Shown: positions 7,598 through 16,934, counted from the first letter of the stretch. The stretch is 23,395 bases of DNA from Fidelibacterota bacterium (GCA_002704045.1 PAFF01000046.1:1-23395), one strand, 5' to 3'. The notes: generated by a model from the letters alone, not told the origin. Program-made: numbers and translations.

Positions 7598-8175
7598 GAC
7601 AAGATGAAATTATAGAATTATTGAAGAATAAGAAAGCAATGCTTGAAGGACATTTTTTATTAACTTCTGGTCGGCATAGTAATATATATATTGAGAAATT
7701 TAGATTATTGGAAGACCCTATATTGTTGGATCAAATCTGCAAACAAATTGCTAGTAAATTTATTAATTTAAAAGTTGATATTGTATTAGGTGCTGCCATA
7801 GGTGGAATATTAATAGCTGGAGGAGTTGGAAGATATCTAAATAAAAAACATATTTTTACTGAAAGAGTTAACGGTAATATGGAACTTAGAAGAGGTTTTA
7901 GCATTAAACCTTCTGATAATGTTCTAATTGTAGAGGATATTGTAACAACTGGTAGCTCTATATTTGAAATGATTGATGTGGTAAAAAAATGTAAAGCAAA
8001 TATTATTAATATTTCATGTATTGTTAATAGAAGTGAAGAAGAACTTGACATTGGTTACCCATTTACAAGTCTTTTGAGATTACCAGCTCAAAGTTGGGAA
8101 CCTGATTCAATTCCAGATTGGCTAAAAAATATCCCTATTACTTCAAGAGGAAGAACAGGAAAAATAAATGAATAA
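7594..8175 (+). CDS. pyrE: Orotate phosphoribosyltransferase (Thermus-type subfamily)
   Basis: Transfers the phosphoribosyl group of PRPP to orotate, making OMP for PyrF encoded just upstream. At 193 aa it contains GHFLLTSGRHSNIYIEKF near the N-terminus, DIVLGAAIGGILIAGGVGR, and the PRPP loop VLIVEDIVTTGSS. The FTERVNGNMELRRGF stretch in place of the E. coli-type basic flexible loop points to the Thermus-like PyrE subfamily (TIGR01367-like). The C-terminus ITSRGRTGKINE is basic and a little unusual. It overlaps pyrF by 4 bases and the next gene by 8, so translation is probably coupled along the unit. Function is confident, subfamily slightly less so. Confidence 0.93.
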   Translation: MRQDEIIELLKNKKAMLEGHFLLTSGRHSNIYIEKFRLLEDPILLDQICKQIASKFINLKVDIVLGAAIGGILIAGGVGRYLNKKHIFTERVNGNMELRRGFSIKPSDNVLIVEDIVTTGSSIFEMIDVVKKCKANIINISCIVNRSEEELDIGYPFTSLLRLPAQSWEPDSIPDWLKNIPITSRGRTGKINE

Positions 8176-9292
8176 AAAATATCAGATTACAGTATTTTCG
8201 ATAATTCTTTTATTATTTTTGTATATTTTAATTAAAAACAATGAATCAGAATATATTGAAATAACTGAAATAGAAGAAAAAAATGAAAACAAAACTAATT
8301 TTACTGATAGTACTTCAAAAAAAATAAGTTTAGAGTCTCAAAGTAATATGAAAGTCTCTAAAGTTAAAGAAGCAAATATTGATAAAAACAAAACTATTTC
8401 AAATTTTAAAAATCAAATTAAAATAGACAAGAAAACAAAAAATACTAAAGTTAATTCATCACAAAGAAACAAAACACTTGAAGAAATAAAAAAAGACTTT
8501 CAACTAGCATCAAAAAAAATTAATTTTGATAATACTAATATTAATTTTTTACCAGATCCCAAAACTGATCCATATCTAAAACCTTTAATGCCATTTGAAA
8601 TAGAAAAGATCAAAAAGAAAGCTTTTGAATATGAACCGAAACCAGTAAGTGCTGAGGATACAGTAATCATACGAACCAATCAAGGAAATATGAAGCTAAT
8701 ATTATATCCTGAAATTGCTCCAAAACACTGTTATAATTTTAAAAAATTAGCAAATTCTGGTTTTTATGACGGCACAACTTTTCATAGAATTATACCAAGT
8801 TTTATGATTCAAGGAGGAGATATCCTATCAAGAGACTCAAAAGATTCTAATGATGGACAAGGAGGTCCTGGTTGGACAGTTGATGCTGAATTCAGTAAGA
8901 AAAAACATGAAAAAGGTGTTTTGTCAATGGCTAGATCATCTGATCCTAATTCTGCTGGCAGCCAATTTTTTATTTGTCATAGTAGTTCACCACATCTCGA
9001 TGGCAAATATACTGTATTTGGCAAGGTAGTTCAAAATATAAATCTTATAGATAAAATTGCTAATATTCCAACAATATATAGTGAAACTAGAAAAATGTGT
9101 TATAACAGAATTCCAGAAGGATCAAATGAAGAAAGTTGGGTTGAATTAATAGACCCAAAAACTAGAAAAAAAATATATTCAAAAGTACCTGAAGAAATAT
9201 CTAAAGATTCATTTAGATTTGAGATTAATTCAAAGTTAAGAAATAATCAACCTGCTTTTGCTATTAGAATTTTAAGTATAAGAGTAAATTAA
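8168..9292 (+). CDS. Membrane-anchored cyclophilin-type peptidyl-prolyl cis-trans isomerase
   Basis: Catalyses proline cis-trans isomerisation, probably on the outer face of the inner membrane. Of 374 aa, residues about 7-22 form one hydrophobic anchor (ITVFSIILLLFLYILI). Next comes a ~130-residue Lys/Asn/Ser-rich linker of low complexity, then a cyclophilin domain (about 161-292). Catalytic and binding elements are TFHRIIPSFMIQGGD, NSAGSQFFICHS and HLDGKYTVFGKV. The tryptophan of human CypA is replaced by His, as is common in bacteria. A further ~80-residue C-terminal extension (from YSETRKMCYN) is not recognised. It lies between pyrE and dsbD, consistent with an envelope-folding set. N-terminal cleavage instead of anchoring cannot be excluded. 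Confidence 0.9.
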   Translation: MNKKYQITVFSIILLLFLYILIKNNESEYIEITEIEEKNENKTNFTDSTSKKISLESQSNMKVSKVKEANIDKNKTISNFKNQIKIDKKTKNTKVNSSQRNKTLEEIKKDFQLASKKINFDNTNINFLPDPKTDPYLKPLMPFEIEKIKKKAFEYEPKPVSAEDTVIIRTNQGNMKLILYPEIAPKHCYNFKKLANSGFYDGTTFHRIIPSFMIQGGDILSRDSKDSNDGQGGPGWTVDAEFSKKKHEKGVLSMARSSDPNSAGSQFFICHSSSPHLDGKYTVFGKVVQNINLIDKIANIPTIYSETRKMCYNRIPEGSNEESWVELIDPKTRKKIYSKVPEEISKDSFRFEINSKLRNNQPAFAIRILSIRVN

Positions 9293-9334
9293 TATATATT
9301 TATAAATAAAATTATACATCCTTGGAGATCTCAT

Positions 9335-11227
9335 TTGAAAATTATGTCAAAACATTTTAGAAATTATAGATTTTACATAACAATTTTAATATTTTTTAAA
9401 ATTGTTTTATCAATAGAAAATCCATTACAATTTAATCATAACCTTGATCGTCTCGAACAAAGGCCAGGAGAAGTTGTGTCATTATTTTTAGATATAAAAA
9501 TTGACGAAGGTTGGCATATTTATGCAACAAATCCTGAAGAAAGTCTTAGACCTACTGAAATTGAATATTTTGACACTACAATTTTTGATCAAAGAGGAAT
9601 AATCGAAGAACCAATTAAAACTTTCAAATATGATAAAAATTTCGATATGGAAGTAGGCTTGCACTATGGAAATTTTATATTAAAACAAGATCTATTATTA
9701 TCAAAAAAAATTAAGCCTAATAGATACAATGTTGATGGAACATTGAGTTACTTGGTGTGTGATAGCTCTAAATGCATACCTAAATGGGATGATTTTTCAT
9801 TTGAATTGAATGTTGAAGAGGGTGAAACTAGAACTAAATATGTAAAAAATATTATTTTGGATCATAATATATCAGTTAAATCTGATAATATGTTGACTGA
9901 TGATGAAAGTTTTAATAATGCTCTAGAAGGCGGTTTTTTATCGTTTATTTTATTTGCAATGGGCATGGGCTTCTTGGCTTTATTGACTCCTTGTGTTTTT
10001 CCAATGATACCAATAACGGTATCTTTTTTTACAAAACATGGTGAAGATAATGATACTAATCCAGTTTATGCTGCTCTAACATACACTATAGGTATAATCA
10101 TCATTTTTACATCACTTGGATTACTCTTAGCATTTACACTTGGAGCAACAGGTGCGAATCAAATTGCCTCAAGTCCAATCATTAATTTATTTATTGCAGG
10201 GCTTTTCATATATTTTGCGTTTAGTTTGTTTGGACAATATGAAATAAGGTTGCCATCAGCTATGCAACAATTTAGTTTGAAACAGGAAAACCAGGGTGGT
10301 ATTGTAGGGATTCTCTTTATGGCATTAACTTTCACTCTTACATCGTTTACTTGCACGGTTCAGTTTGTTGGTTTGCTATTAGTAGCTGCAAGTCAAGGAG
10401 AAACTTTTTGGCCAATTGTTGGAATGCTTGCGTTTTCATTTACATTTGCTCTTCCTTTTTTCTTTCTAGCTTTATTCCCTCAATACTTATCAAAAATTCC
10501 AAAAAGTGGAGGTTGGCTCAATTCAGTTAAAGTTATTATGGGTTTTCTAGAGCTTGCAGCAGCTATGAAATTTTTAAGTAATGCTGATTTAGTATTGGGG
10601 TGGGGTATATTTACTTATCACAGTGTTCTTGCAGTATGGGTAGTAATAACTATGTTGATGGGTGTCTATTTATTAGGTAAAATTCAACTACCTCATGATT
10701 CTAAGTTGGATTATGTTGGAGTGCCTCGATTAGTTTTAAGTATAGTATTTTTGACGTTTGGATTGTATATGTCTCGAGGTTTATATGGAGAGTCAATACA
10801 TGGATTAATTGATTCTTATCTTCCACCAAAAATAGAAAATAAATCTGTAGATACTATCCATTCAGATGAATTTGCTTGGATAGAAAACTATGAACAGGGG
10901 ATGAAAAAAGCTCGAGAACTAAATAAGCCTGTTTTTGTAGATTTTACTGGATATACGTGTACAAATTGTAGATGGATGGAAACTAATGTTTTTGAAGAAC
11001 CTCCAGTAAAAGAGTTGTTTAAAGAATTTGTTTTAGTAAGATTATATACGGATGCAGGGGAAAATCATAGAGAGTATCAAAAAATGGAAGTTGAAAGATT
11101 TAATACAGCAGCATTACCATTTTACGTCATTTTGACGCCAGATGATAAAGAGATTACTAGATTCCCTGGTATGGACACTGATGTAAGTAAATTTGTAAAC
11201 TTCCTAAAAGAAGGATTGCTACATTGA
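9335..11227 (+). CDS. dsbD: Thiol:disulfide interchange protein DsbD
   Basis: Carries electrons from cytoplasmic thioredoxin across the inner membrane to periplasmic reductases. All three modules are present in 630 aa. The signal peptide (about 1-26) leads into an alpha domain with C142 and C147 (YLVCDSSKC). The membrane domain has eight or so helices carrying C220 (LTPCVFPMIPITVSF) and C340 (TSFTCTVQFVGLL). The C-terminal thioredoxin-like gamma domain has C542-x-x-C545 (GYTCTNCRWME). The TTG start at 9335 is preferred because GGAG (9324-9327) sits 7 bases upstream; the ATG at 9344 would be too far. The TlpA-like gene 21 bases downstream is the likely partner that receives electrons. All redox cysteines are intact. 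Confidence 0.96.
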   Translation: MKIMSKHFRNYRFYITILIFFKIVLSIENPLQFNHNLDRLEQRPGEVVSLFLDIKIDEGWHIYATNPEESLRPTEIEYFDTTIFDQRGIIEEPIKTFKYDKNFDMEVGLHYGNFILKQDLLLSKKIKPNRYNVDGTLSYLVCDSSKCIPKWDDFSFELNVEEGETRTKYVKNIILDHNISVKSDNMLTDDESFNNALEGGFLSFILFAMGMGFLALLTPCVFPMIPITVSFFTKHGEDNDTNPVYAALTYTIGIIIIFTSLGLLLAFTLGATGANQIASSPIINLFIAGLFIYFAFSLFGQYEIRLPSAMQQFSLKQENQGGIVGILFMALTFTLTSFTCTVQFVGLLLVAASQGETFWPIVGMLAFSFTFALPFFFLALFPQYLSKIPKSGGWLNSVKVIMGFLELAAAMKFLSNADLVLGWGIFTYHSVLAVWVVITMLMGVYLLGKIQLPHDSKLDYVGVPRLVLSIVFLTFGLYMSRGLYGESIHGLIDSYLPPKIENKSVDTIHSDEFAWIENYEQGMKKARELNKPVFVDFTGYTCTNCRWMETNVFEEPPVKELFKEFVLVRLYTDAGENHREYQKMEVERFNTAALPFYVILTPDDKEITRFPGMDTDVSKFVNFLKEGLLH

Positions 11228-11248
11228 TATCAAAACTAAAAGGTAACT

Positions 11249-11812
11249 ATGAACTATAAAATAATAATAATTTTGTCAATTTCAATTATAAATTTTAAAA
11301 TGATTTTTGCGGATAGTCTTATTAAAAAAGAAACAAAAAAAGATAAGATAAACGCAATCATTGATGAAGTTGATTATGCACCAGACTTCACTTTAGAAGC
11401 TTTGAATGACTCAAGTTATACTTTAAGTGAATTACGTGGAAGGGTTGTTTTATTGAATTTTTGGGCTACTTGGTGTGGCCCATGCAGAATGGAAATACCT
11501 GACTTTAACGAAATTTATAAAAAGCATGGATCTGATAAAATTGAAATTTTAAGTATTAGCATATCAGATACTAGAAAAGCTTTAGAAAATTTTAGAAAAG
11601 TTTATCCAATAGATTATCCTGTTTTATATGGTAAATCAAAAGATCTTGATAAAATAATGCGAGATTATGGAGGGGTTTATGCAGTACCGACATCTATTTT
11701 AATTGGAAAAAAAGGAGATGTTTTAAAAACATACCCAGGAGCTTTATTGAAAGGGCATCCTGTATATTCTGCATTCATGAATGATTTAAATCTAGCTTTA
11801 AATCAAAAATAA
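11249..11812 (+). CDS. TlpA/ResA-like periplasmic thioredoxin-family protein
   Basis: 187-aa exported thioredoxin-fold reductase. An N-terminal hydrophobic signal/anchor (IIIILSISIINFKMIFA) is followed by APDFTLEALNDSSYTLSELR, typical of the AhpC/TSA-Redoxin group. The active site is NFWATWCGPCRME with C76 and C79, and the cis-proline is in VYAVPTSILI. ResA/TlpA proteins reduce cytochrome c apoprotein or other envelope disulfides. The adjacent dsbD would supply electrons. The start is supported by AAAGG five bases upstream. The exact client protein cannot be inferred, as no cytochrome c gene is in the window. Confidence 0.92.
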   Translation: MNYKIIIILSISIINFKMIFADSLIKKETKKDKINAIIDEVDYAPDFTLEALNDSSYTLSELRGRVVLLNFWATWCGPCRMEIPDFNEIYKKHGSDKIEILSISISDTRKALENFRKVYPIDYPVLYGKSKDLDKIMRDYGGVYAVPTSILIGKKGDVLKTYPGALLKGHPVYSAFMNDLNLALNQK

Positions 11813-11815
11813 TAT

Positions 11816-13117
11816 TTGAAAGCTTTTTTTAGTTTAATATTTTTTATACTTTCTTGCTATCAAGTTACTGAGCCTAATTGGATTAAAAACACCGTATCTG
11901 ATGATGACCACTGGTATGGCTACGGAGTAGTTGAAAAGAAAAATATAGCCAATCTCACTAAAGAAGCTAGGTTAAAATCAATCGAAGATATTGCATCACA
12001 AATTTCCATAGATATATCTTTAAAATTTAAAAGAGTCATTATTGAAGATAATTTTTCCATAAATGAGTATACAAAAAATATTTCAAGCTTTCGTTTAAGT
12101 GAAAATATTCAAAATATCGAGTTTATTGATAGTTATAGAGATAAAAATAATTTTTATGTTTTATCTAGGTTAAATAAAAATAAGTATTATAAAATCATAA
12201 GAGAAAAAAGATCAATTGCTGTAGAGACTGCGCTAAATTATATGGAACAGGCTGATAATTCATTTGAGTTTTCTACTTTTGCGTTACTTGAAAAAGCTGA
12301 AAATGAGATATTTAATTTTATTGATGCATCCATTCCAGTTATTTATCCTAGGGTTGGAGGTAAATTGCAGCAACTATATCCATTAATAAAATATAAAATT
12401 TCGGATTATTACAATCGTATAAATGTTACTTTTAATCCCCAAAAAATTGATTTGATTTACGGATTTCAAAATGATCACTCAATAGAATTGCTAGTATTTG
12501 ATTCTAAGTCTAGATTACCTATTCCTGGTTTACCTTTTTACTATATGCTAGGTAAAGATACCATAGCAACAACGATAAGTAGTAATATTGGCGAATCGAT
12601 AATAAAATTACCATTTGTAAATGATAATTTTAAGCAATCGATTGATGTAATTATTGATCATAATAAACTTTTTGAATCTTCAAATTATAATAATAAAGTT
12701 TTAGCTACCATACCCATCTTGCCTAGATCTCCTAAGATATCAATTAAAAGTATTGAAAAAAATTATTCTAATCCAATTATAACTGAACCTATCACACAAA
12801 GTATAAAGTTATTATTCCAAAAAAAATATGGAGCGATTTTTGTTAAAGAAAATGCTGATATTCATATAAATGTGAATGCTTCAACTTTCAAATTAGAAGG
12901 TGGCAAAAACGAATACGGATTATTTTTAGCTCATGGAAACTTATTAGTAAATATATTAAATTCAAAAAAACAAGAGATTTTCTCTATTTCGTATAATAAT
13001 GAGCTTGGTAGATCATTTTCAAATTATAGATTAGCAGGCTTAGATGCTATTGATTCACTTAATGAAAAAATGTTAAAAAACATGAAAATAAAATTAAATT
13101 CTTTTTTTGTAAATTGA
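11816..13117 (+). CDS. LPP20-family-like lipoprotein of unknown function
   Basis: 433-aa probable lipoprotein: MKAFFSLIFFILSC ends in an acceptable lipobox (ILS-C14). Residues about 21-75 (WIKNTVSDDDHWYGYGVVEK, then EARLKSIEDIASQISIDI) match the pattern of the LPP20 domain (PF02169-like): W-x-G-x-G followed by an Ala/Ile-rich helix with 'IASQI'. The remainder is beta-rich and unrecognised; it may carry a Wzi/DUF4384-like surface domain, but I cannot support that. It starts with TTG 3 bases after the TlpA-like gene and has no clear ribosome-binding site, so coupling is likely. The 3' end overlaps convergent cstA by 24 bases. Probably an outer-membrane component of the envelope operon; function unknown. 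Confidence 0.7.
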   Translation: MKAFFSLIFFILSCYQVTEPNWIKNTVSDDDHWYGYGVVEKKNIANLTKEARLKSIEDIASQISIDISLKFKRVIIEDNFSINEYTKNISSFRLSENIQNIEFIDSYRDKNNFYVLSRLNKNKYYKIIREKRSIAVETALNYMEQADNSFEFSTFALLEKAENEIFNFIDASIPVIYPRVGGKLQQLYPLIKYKISDYYNRINVTFNPQKIDLIYGFQNDHSIELLVFDSKSRLPIPGLPFYYMLGKDTIATTISSNIGESIIKLPFVNDNFKQSIDVIIDHNKLFESSNYNNKVLATIPILPRSPKISIKSIEKNYSNPIITEPITQSIKLLFQKKYGAIFVKENADIHINVNASTFKLEGGKNEYGLFLAHGNLLVNILNSKKQEIFSISYNNELGRSFSNYRLAGLDAIDSLNEKMLKNMKIKLNSFFVN

Positions 13118-14818
13118 TTTTTTAATTTTTTTAAAAACTAGTAATCCTTCTACAAGCATCCAGATTATTAATACTAATAATAAGCTATTTATTGTAAGTA
13201 AGAAAATATTATTTTGATAATAAAAATCTTGAGTTTTAAAAAGTAATGATATCATAGCAATTGAAATAACAAAAATCATAGGAATGAATAAAATTAGTAC
13301 ATTCTTTCCTTTCTTATAAAAATATATCGTCAATACCAACATAGTAAGAGCAGCTAGCATTTGGTTAGATGCTCCAAAAATAGGCCAAAGTAGCCATCCA
13401 ATCTTTCTTAATTCTCCAGTTACAGGGTCATTTATAGACCATAATGATAGTATGATTGCAGGTATAACAGCAATTAATGTTGCTAAATATCTATTTTTAA
13501 GTATTTCTATTTTTGTTGCATAACCAATTTCAGAAATTATAAATCTCTGTATTCTAGTAGCTGTATCTAGTGTAGTTGCAGCAAAGCTAATTACCAAAAC
13601 AGCCATTAGTGTTTTGGCAACGTTATGATGAACCCCTAATTGTTCTATTAGAGCACCCCCACCCAAAACAAATGCAGTTGCTTTATTCTTTGTTGCATTA
13701 GCCCAAGTGTCATAATAAATAGCCCAATTTAAATTTTCAACGCTTCCAATTGATGGAATATGACATTCATTAACGAGAGCGATGCCTGCAACAGCAGCTA
13801 TTGTCGATGCTAATGCTAAAATCCCTTCACCAATCATGCCTCCATATCCTATCATTCTTGCGTCTTTTAATTTATTTACTTGTTTTGATGTAGTTCCTGA
13901 GGATACAAGCCCATGAAAGCCACTAATAGCTCCACAAGCTATTGTCACAAAAAGCATTGGAAAAATAGGGGGAGCTCCATTTTCATTTGACAGTCTAATT
14001 GCAGGAGCATCTACAATAGGAGCAGCTATAAAAATACCTAAAAACAATAGTGCTAATCCTACAATAAGCTGATGACTATTTATAAAGTCACGAGGTTGCA
14101 ATAGAAGCCAAACTGGTATAAGACTTGAAACAGATGAATAAATAAACAATATTATAATCCAAGCATTGTTTTGATCAGAGAATGGCAAAGAAATTGGATT
14201 ATAAGTTCCAACATAAATGAAAATATATAATATAAAGAGAGCAATAATTGATGGTATTAGTGCATCAATTTTCTTTTGGTATATTATATAACCTATGATC
14301 ATAGCAATTATGATCTCAATATTCACTGGAATAACAGCAGAAGGAACACTTACAAATAGTCCTGATATTGCCATTGCAAACACTGCTAAAACTAGCCAAG
14401 TTAGCAAAAGAACAAAAAATAAAAATATTATCCTAACTCTTTTATTTATTAGTTTACCTGCAATATCACCTACAGACTTACCCTTTTCTTTTAAACTTAT
14501 TACTAGCGCTCCAAAATCATGAACCGCACCTATAAATATAGTACCTAAAACAACCCAAGCTAAAGCTGGTAACCATCCCCAGTATGCTGCAATGCAAGGT
14601 CCAATAATCGGTGCTGCTCCTGCGATTGATGTATAGTGATGACCAAACAAAATATGTTTTTTGGTTGGTACAAAATCTACTTTATCATCAAACTCATGTG
14701 CTGGAGTTTGAATATTATCATCTAGATTAAAAAGATATTTTGATATGTACGCTGAATAATACTTATAGCCTATAAAAAAAAATACTAAACTGATTATTAC
14801 AAGGTAAATTGAATTCAT
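13094..14818 (-). CDS. cstA: Carbon starvation protein CstA family transporter
   Basis: 574-aa inner-membrane protein with about 15 hydrophobic segments. Family signatures are HHYTSIAGAAPIIGPCIAAY near residue 60, GTIFIGAVHDFGALVIS, IVDAPAIR, CGAISGFHGLVSSGTTSKQ, GYGGMIGEGILALAST, TLDTATRIQRFI and the C-terminal WPIFGASNQMLAALTM. Characterised members (CstA, BtsT/YjiY) import peptides or pyruvate, often when carbon is scarce; which substrate this copy takes cannot be told. It is monocistronic, divergent from transketolase and convergent with the LPP20-like gene, overlapping its 3' end by 24 bases. No glycine-rich or other specialised insertion is seen. Confidence 0.95.
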   Translation of the reverse strand: MNSIYLVIISLVFFFIGYKYYSAYISKYLFNLDDNIQTPAHEFDDKVDFVPTKKHILFGHHYTSIAGAAPIIGPCIAAYWGWLPALAWVVLGTIFIGAVHDFGALVISLKEKGKSVGDIAGKLINKRVRIIFLFFVLLLTWLVLAVFAMAISGLFVSVPSAVIPVNIEIIIAMIIGYIIYQKKIDALIPSIIALFILYIFIYVGTYNPISLPFSDQNNAWIIILFIYSSVSSLIPVWLLLQPRDFINSHQLIVGLALLFLGIFIAAPIVDAPAIRLSNENGAPPIFPMLFVTIACGAISGFHGLVSSGTTSKQVNKLKDARMIGYGGMIGEGILALASTIAAVAGIALVNECHIPSIGSVENLNWAIYYDTWANATKNKATAFVLGGGALIEQLGVHHNVAKTLMAVLVISFAATTLDTATRIQRFIISEIGYATKIEILKNRYLATLIAVIPAIILSLWSINDPVTGELRKIGWLLWPIFGASNQMLAALTMLVLTIYFYKKGKNVLILFIPMIFVISIAMISLLFKTQDFYYQNNIFLLTINSLLLVLIIWMLVEGLLVFKKIKKSIYKKRI

Positions 14819-14966
14819 TTTAAATCCATATTATTATCATTTTGATTAAAAATACCATTAAAATTCTAATACATTAAAATAAATTGATTGATTAAACTAA
14901 TGAAGCTTTTTTTTGGTAGATTATTTATAATAAATTAAAGTCTGTTTTTTTAATATAATAAATTCA
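14819..14966. promoter_or_regulatory. Divergent cstA / transketolase promoter region
   Basis: 148-base AT-rich spacer between two outward-facing genes, so it should hold both promoters. Two TATAAT boxes face transketolase (14926-14931 and 14954-14959). Neither has a good TTGACA-like box 16-18 bases upstream, and the second is only 7 bases from the ATG. I see no convincing catabolite-control operator or hairpin. Confidence 0.35.
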
Positions 14967-16934
14967 ATGAAACAAGATATAGAACAAAAAAGTATCAATG
15001 TTTGTAAAGCTTTAATATTAGATACCGTACGTAAAGCAAATTCTGGTCATTCAGGTGGTCCGCTGTCTTCCATTGATTTTACTTATGTGCTTTATAAGGA
15101 TTTTCTAAAAATAGATCCAGATGATCCAAACTGGTTTAATAGAGATAGATTTGTGATGTCTGTTGGTCACTTATCAGCTCTTCAATATGCTATGTTATCT
15201 TTGATTGGTTGGCTTGACATTGATGATTTAAAAAACTTTAGGCAATTACATTCAAAGACTCCAGGACATCCTGAAAGAGGAGAAGTTCCTGGTGTTGATG
15301 CTACAACCGGTCCTCTAGGTCAAGGAGTAGGAAACGCAGTAGGCATGGCAGTTGCTGAATGTATTTTGAGTAAACAATTTGGAGATGATCTTATAAATCA
15401 CTATACTTATTTGTTACACGGCGATGGTGATATACAAGAGCCCGTTGCGCAAGGTGCAATTGCTCTAGCTGGTCATTGGGGGCTTGGTAAGCTCATTGCA
15501 TTTTATGATGCAAACGATGCACAAATTTCTGGTAAAGTATCTCGTTCTGATTCTACTGATTATGCTAAATTTTTTGAATCAAATCACTGGCATATTCAAG
15601 AAATAAATGGCCATGATCGTGATGCCATACGAGACGCTATAAGAATAGCTCAAATGGAAATTGATAAACCTTCAATTATTATTGGAAAAACAATTATGGC
15701 TCACGGGACTGCAAGTATGGAGTATGATCATAATACACATGGTATGCCATTACCTGAAGATGAAATAAAAGCAACTAAAATAAAACTAGGTTTAGATGCG
15801 GATAAAACATTCCAATTGCCAAAAGAAGTAATATCAGATTTTAGATCTAGTTTTGATTATGCAAGAAAAGAAGTTTTAGCTTGGAAAAAAATACTTGAAA
15901 AAAAACAAAATGATAAATCATTTAGTTTTAAATGGAATTCTATGTTTGATTTAAGTTTACCTGATATAGATTGGCCTAAATACGAGTATGGAACCAAGTT
16001 AGCTACGAGAAAAGTTTGGGGTAATGTGATTGAAAAATTATGTACAAAAATGCCCTATCTAGTAGGAGGCTCTGCAGATTTAGAACCATCAAATAATACT
16101 GGTGGTTTTGCAAAAATAGTAGGAGATTTTGGGAAAGATAATTTTTCTGGACGAAATTTTGCCTACGGAGTTAGAGAATTTCCAATGGGAACTATAAATA
16201 ATGGAATTGCTCAACACGGTGGGTTGTTAGTTTTTGGAGCAACTTTTTTTACTTTTTCTGATTACGAAAGACCAGCAATAAGATTGCGAGCTTTGCAAGG
16301 GTTACCAGTAATAACAGAATATACACATGACTCAATTTTTGTTGGAGAAGATGGTCCTACTCACCAGCCAATTGAACATTTAATGGCTGCTAGAACGATA
16401 CCAAATTTATTGGTGCTTCGTCCTTGTGATGCAAATGAAGCAGTTATCGCTTGTAAAATCGCAATGGAACAAAAAAATAGACCTTCAATAGTATTGTTAT
16501 CCAGGCAAGGTTTGCCTGTTTTAGACAGAACTATTTATGAAAATGAAACAAATTTTCGAAGGGGGGGGTATGTTATATCTCATTCAGATAATCCTGATGT
16601 TGTAATATTTTCAAGTGGATCAGAAATATCTTTATCATTGGATGTTAAAGAAAAATTGAATGACTATTCTGTTAAAGTAGTAAATATGGGCTGTTGGGAG
16701 CTATTTGATGAACAACCCCAGTCATATAAAGATAGTGTTTTAAAAACGGAAAATGCTTTATTGGTTTCTATTGAAGCGGGCATAACAAATGGTTGGCAAA
16801 AATTTACTGGAAGATTTGGATTAAATTTTGGAATTGATAATTATGGAGCATCAGCTCCTGGTGATCAAGTAGCTAGTCATTTTAAACTAACAGTTGAAGA
16901 TATTACTGTTAAGATTAAGCAAAATCTAAAATAA
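14967..16934 (+). CDS. tkt: Transketolase
   Basis: ThDP-dependent enzyme moving two-carbon units between sugar phosphates in the non-oxidative pentose phosphate pathway. At 655 aa it is full length, with all three domains. The N-terminal half has KANSGHSGGPLS, SVGHLSALQYAML, TTGPLGQGVGNAVGMA and the ThDP/Mg motif from G152 (GDGDIQEPV) to N183 (FYDANDAQISG). The middle domain has YGVREFPMGTINNGIAQHGG, with the catalytic Glu, and ITEYTHDSIFVGEDGPTHQP. The C-terminal domain has LLSRQGLPVLD and IEAGITNGWQKF. The ThDP motif reads Q-E-P where E. coli-type enzymes usually read M-E-G, and DAQISG replaces GISIDG. A run of eight G (16561-16568) lies in the C-terminal third. Confidence 0.95.
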   Translation: MKQDIEQKSINVCKALILDTVRKANSGHSGGPLSSIDFTYVLYKDFLKIDPDDPNWFNRDRFVMSVGHLSALQYAMLSLIGWLDIDDLKNFRQLHSKTPGHPERGEVPGVDATTGPLGQGVGNAVGMAVAECILSKQFGDDLINHYTYLLHGDGDIQEPVAQGAIALAGHWGLGKLIAFYDANDAQISGKVSRSDSTDYAKFFESNHWHIQEINGHDRDAIRDAIRIAQMEIDKPSIIIGKTIMAHGTASMEYDHNTHGMPLPEDEIKATKIKLGLDADKTFQLPKEVISDFRSSFDYARKEVLAWKKILEKKQNDKSFSFKWNSMFDLSLPDIDWPKYEYGTKLATRKVWGNVIEKLCTKMPYLVGGSADLEPSNNTGGFAKIVGDFGKDNFSGRNFAYGVREFPMGTINNGIAQHGGLLVFGATFFTFSDYERPAIRLRALQGLPVITEYTHDSIFVGEDGPTHQPIEHLMAARTIPNLLVLRPCDANEAVIACKIAMEQKNRPSIVLLSRQGLPVLDRTIYENETNFRRGGYVISHSDNPDVVIFSSGSEISLSLDVKEKLNDYSVKVVNMGCWELFDEQPQSYKDSVLKTENALLVSIEAGITNGWQKFTGRFGLNFGIDNYGASAPGDQVASHFKLTVEDITVKIKQNLK

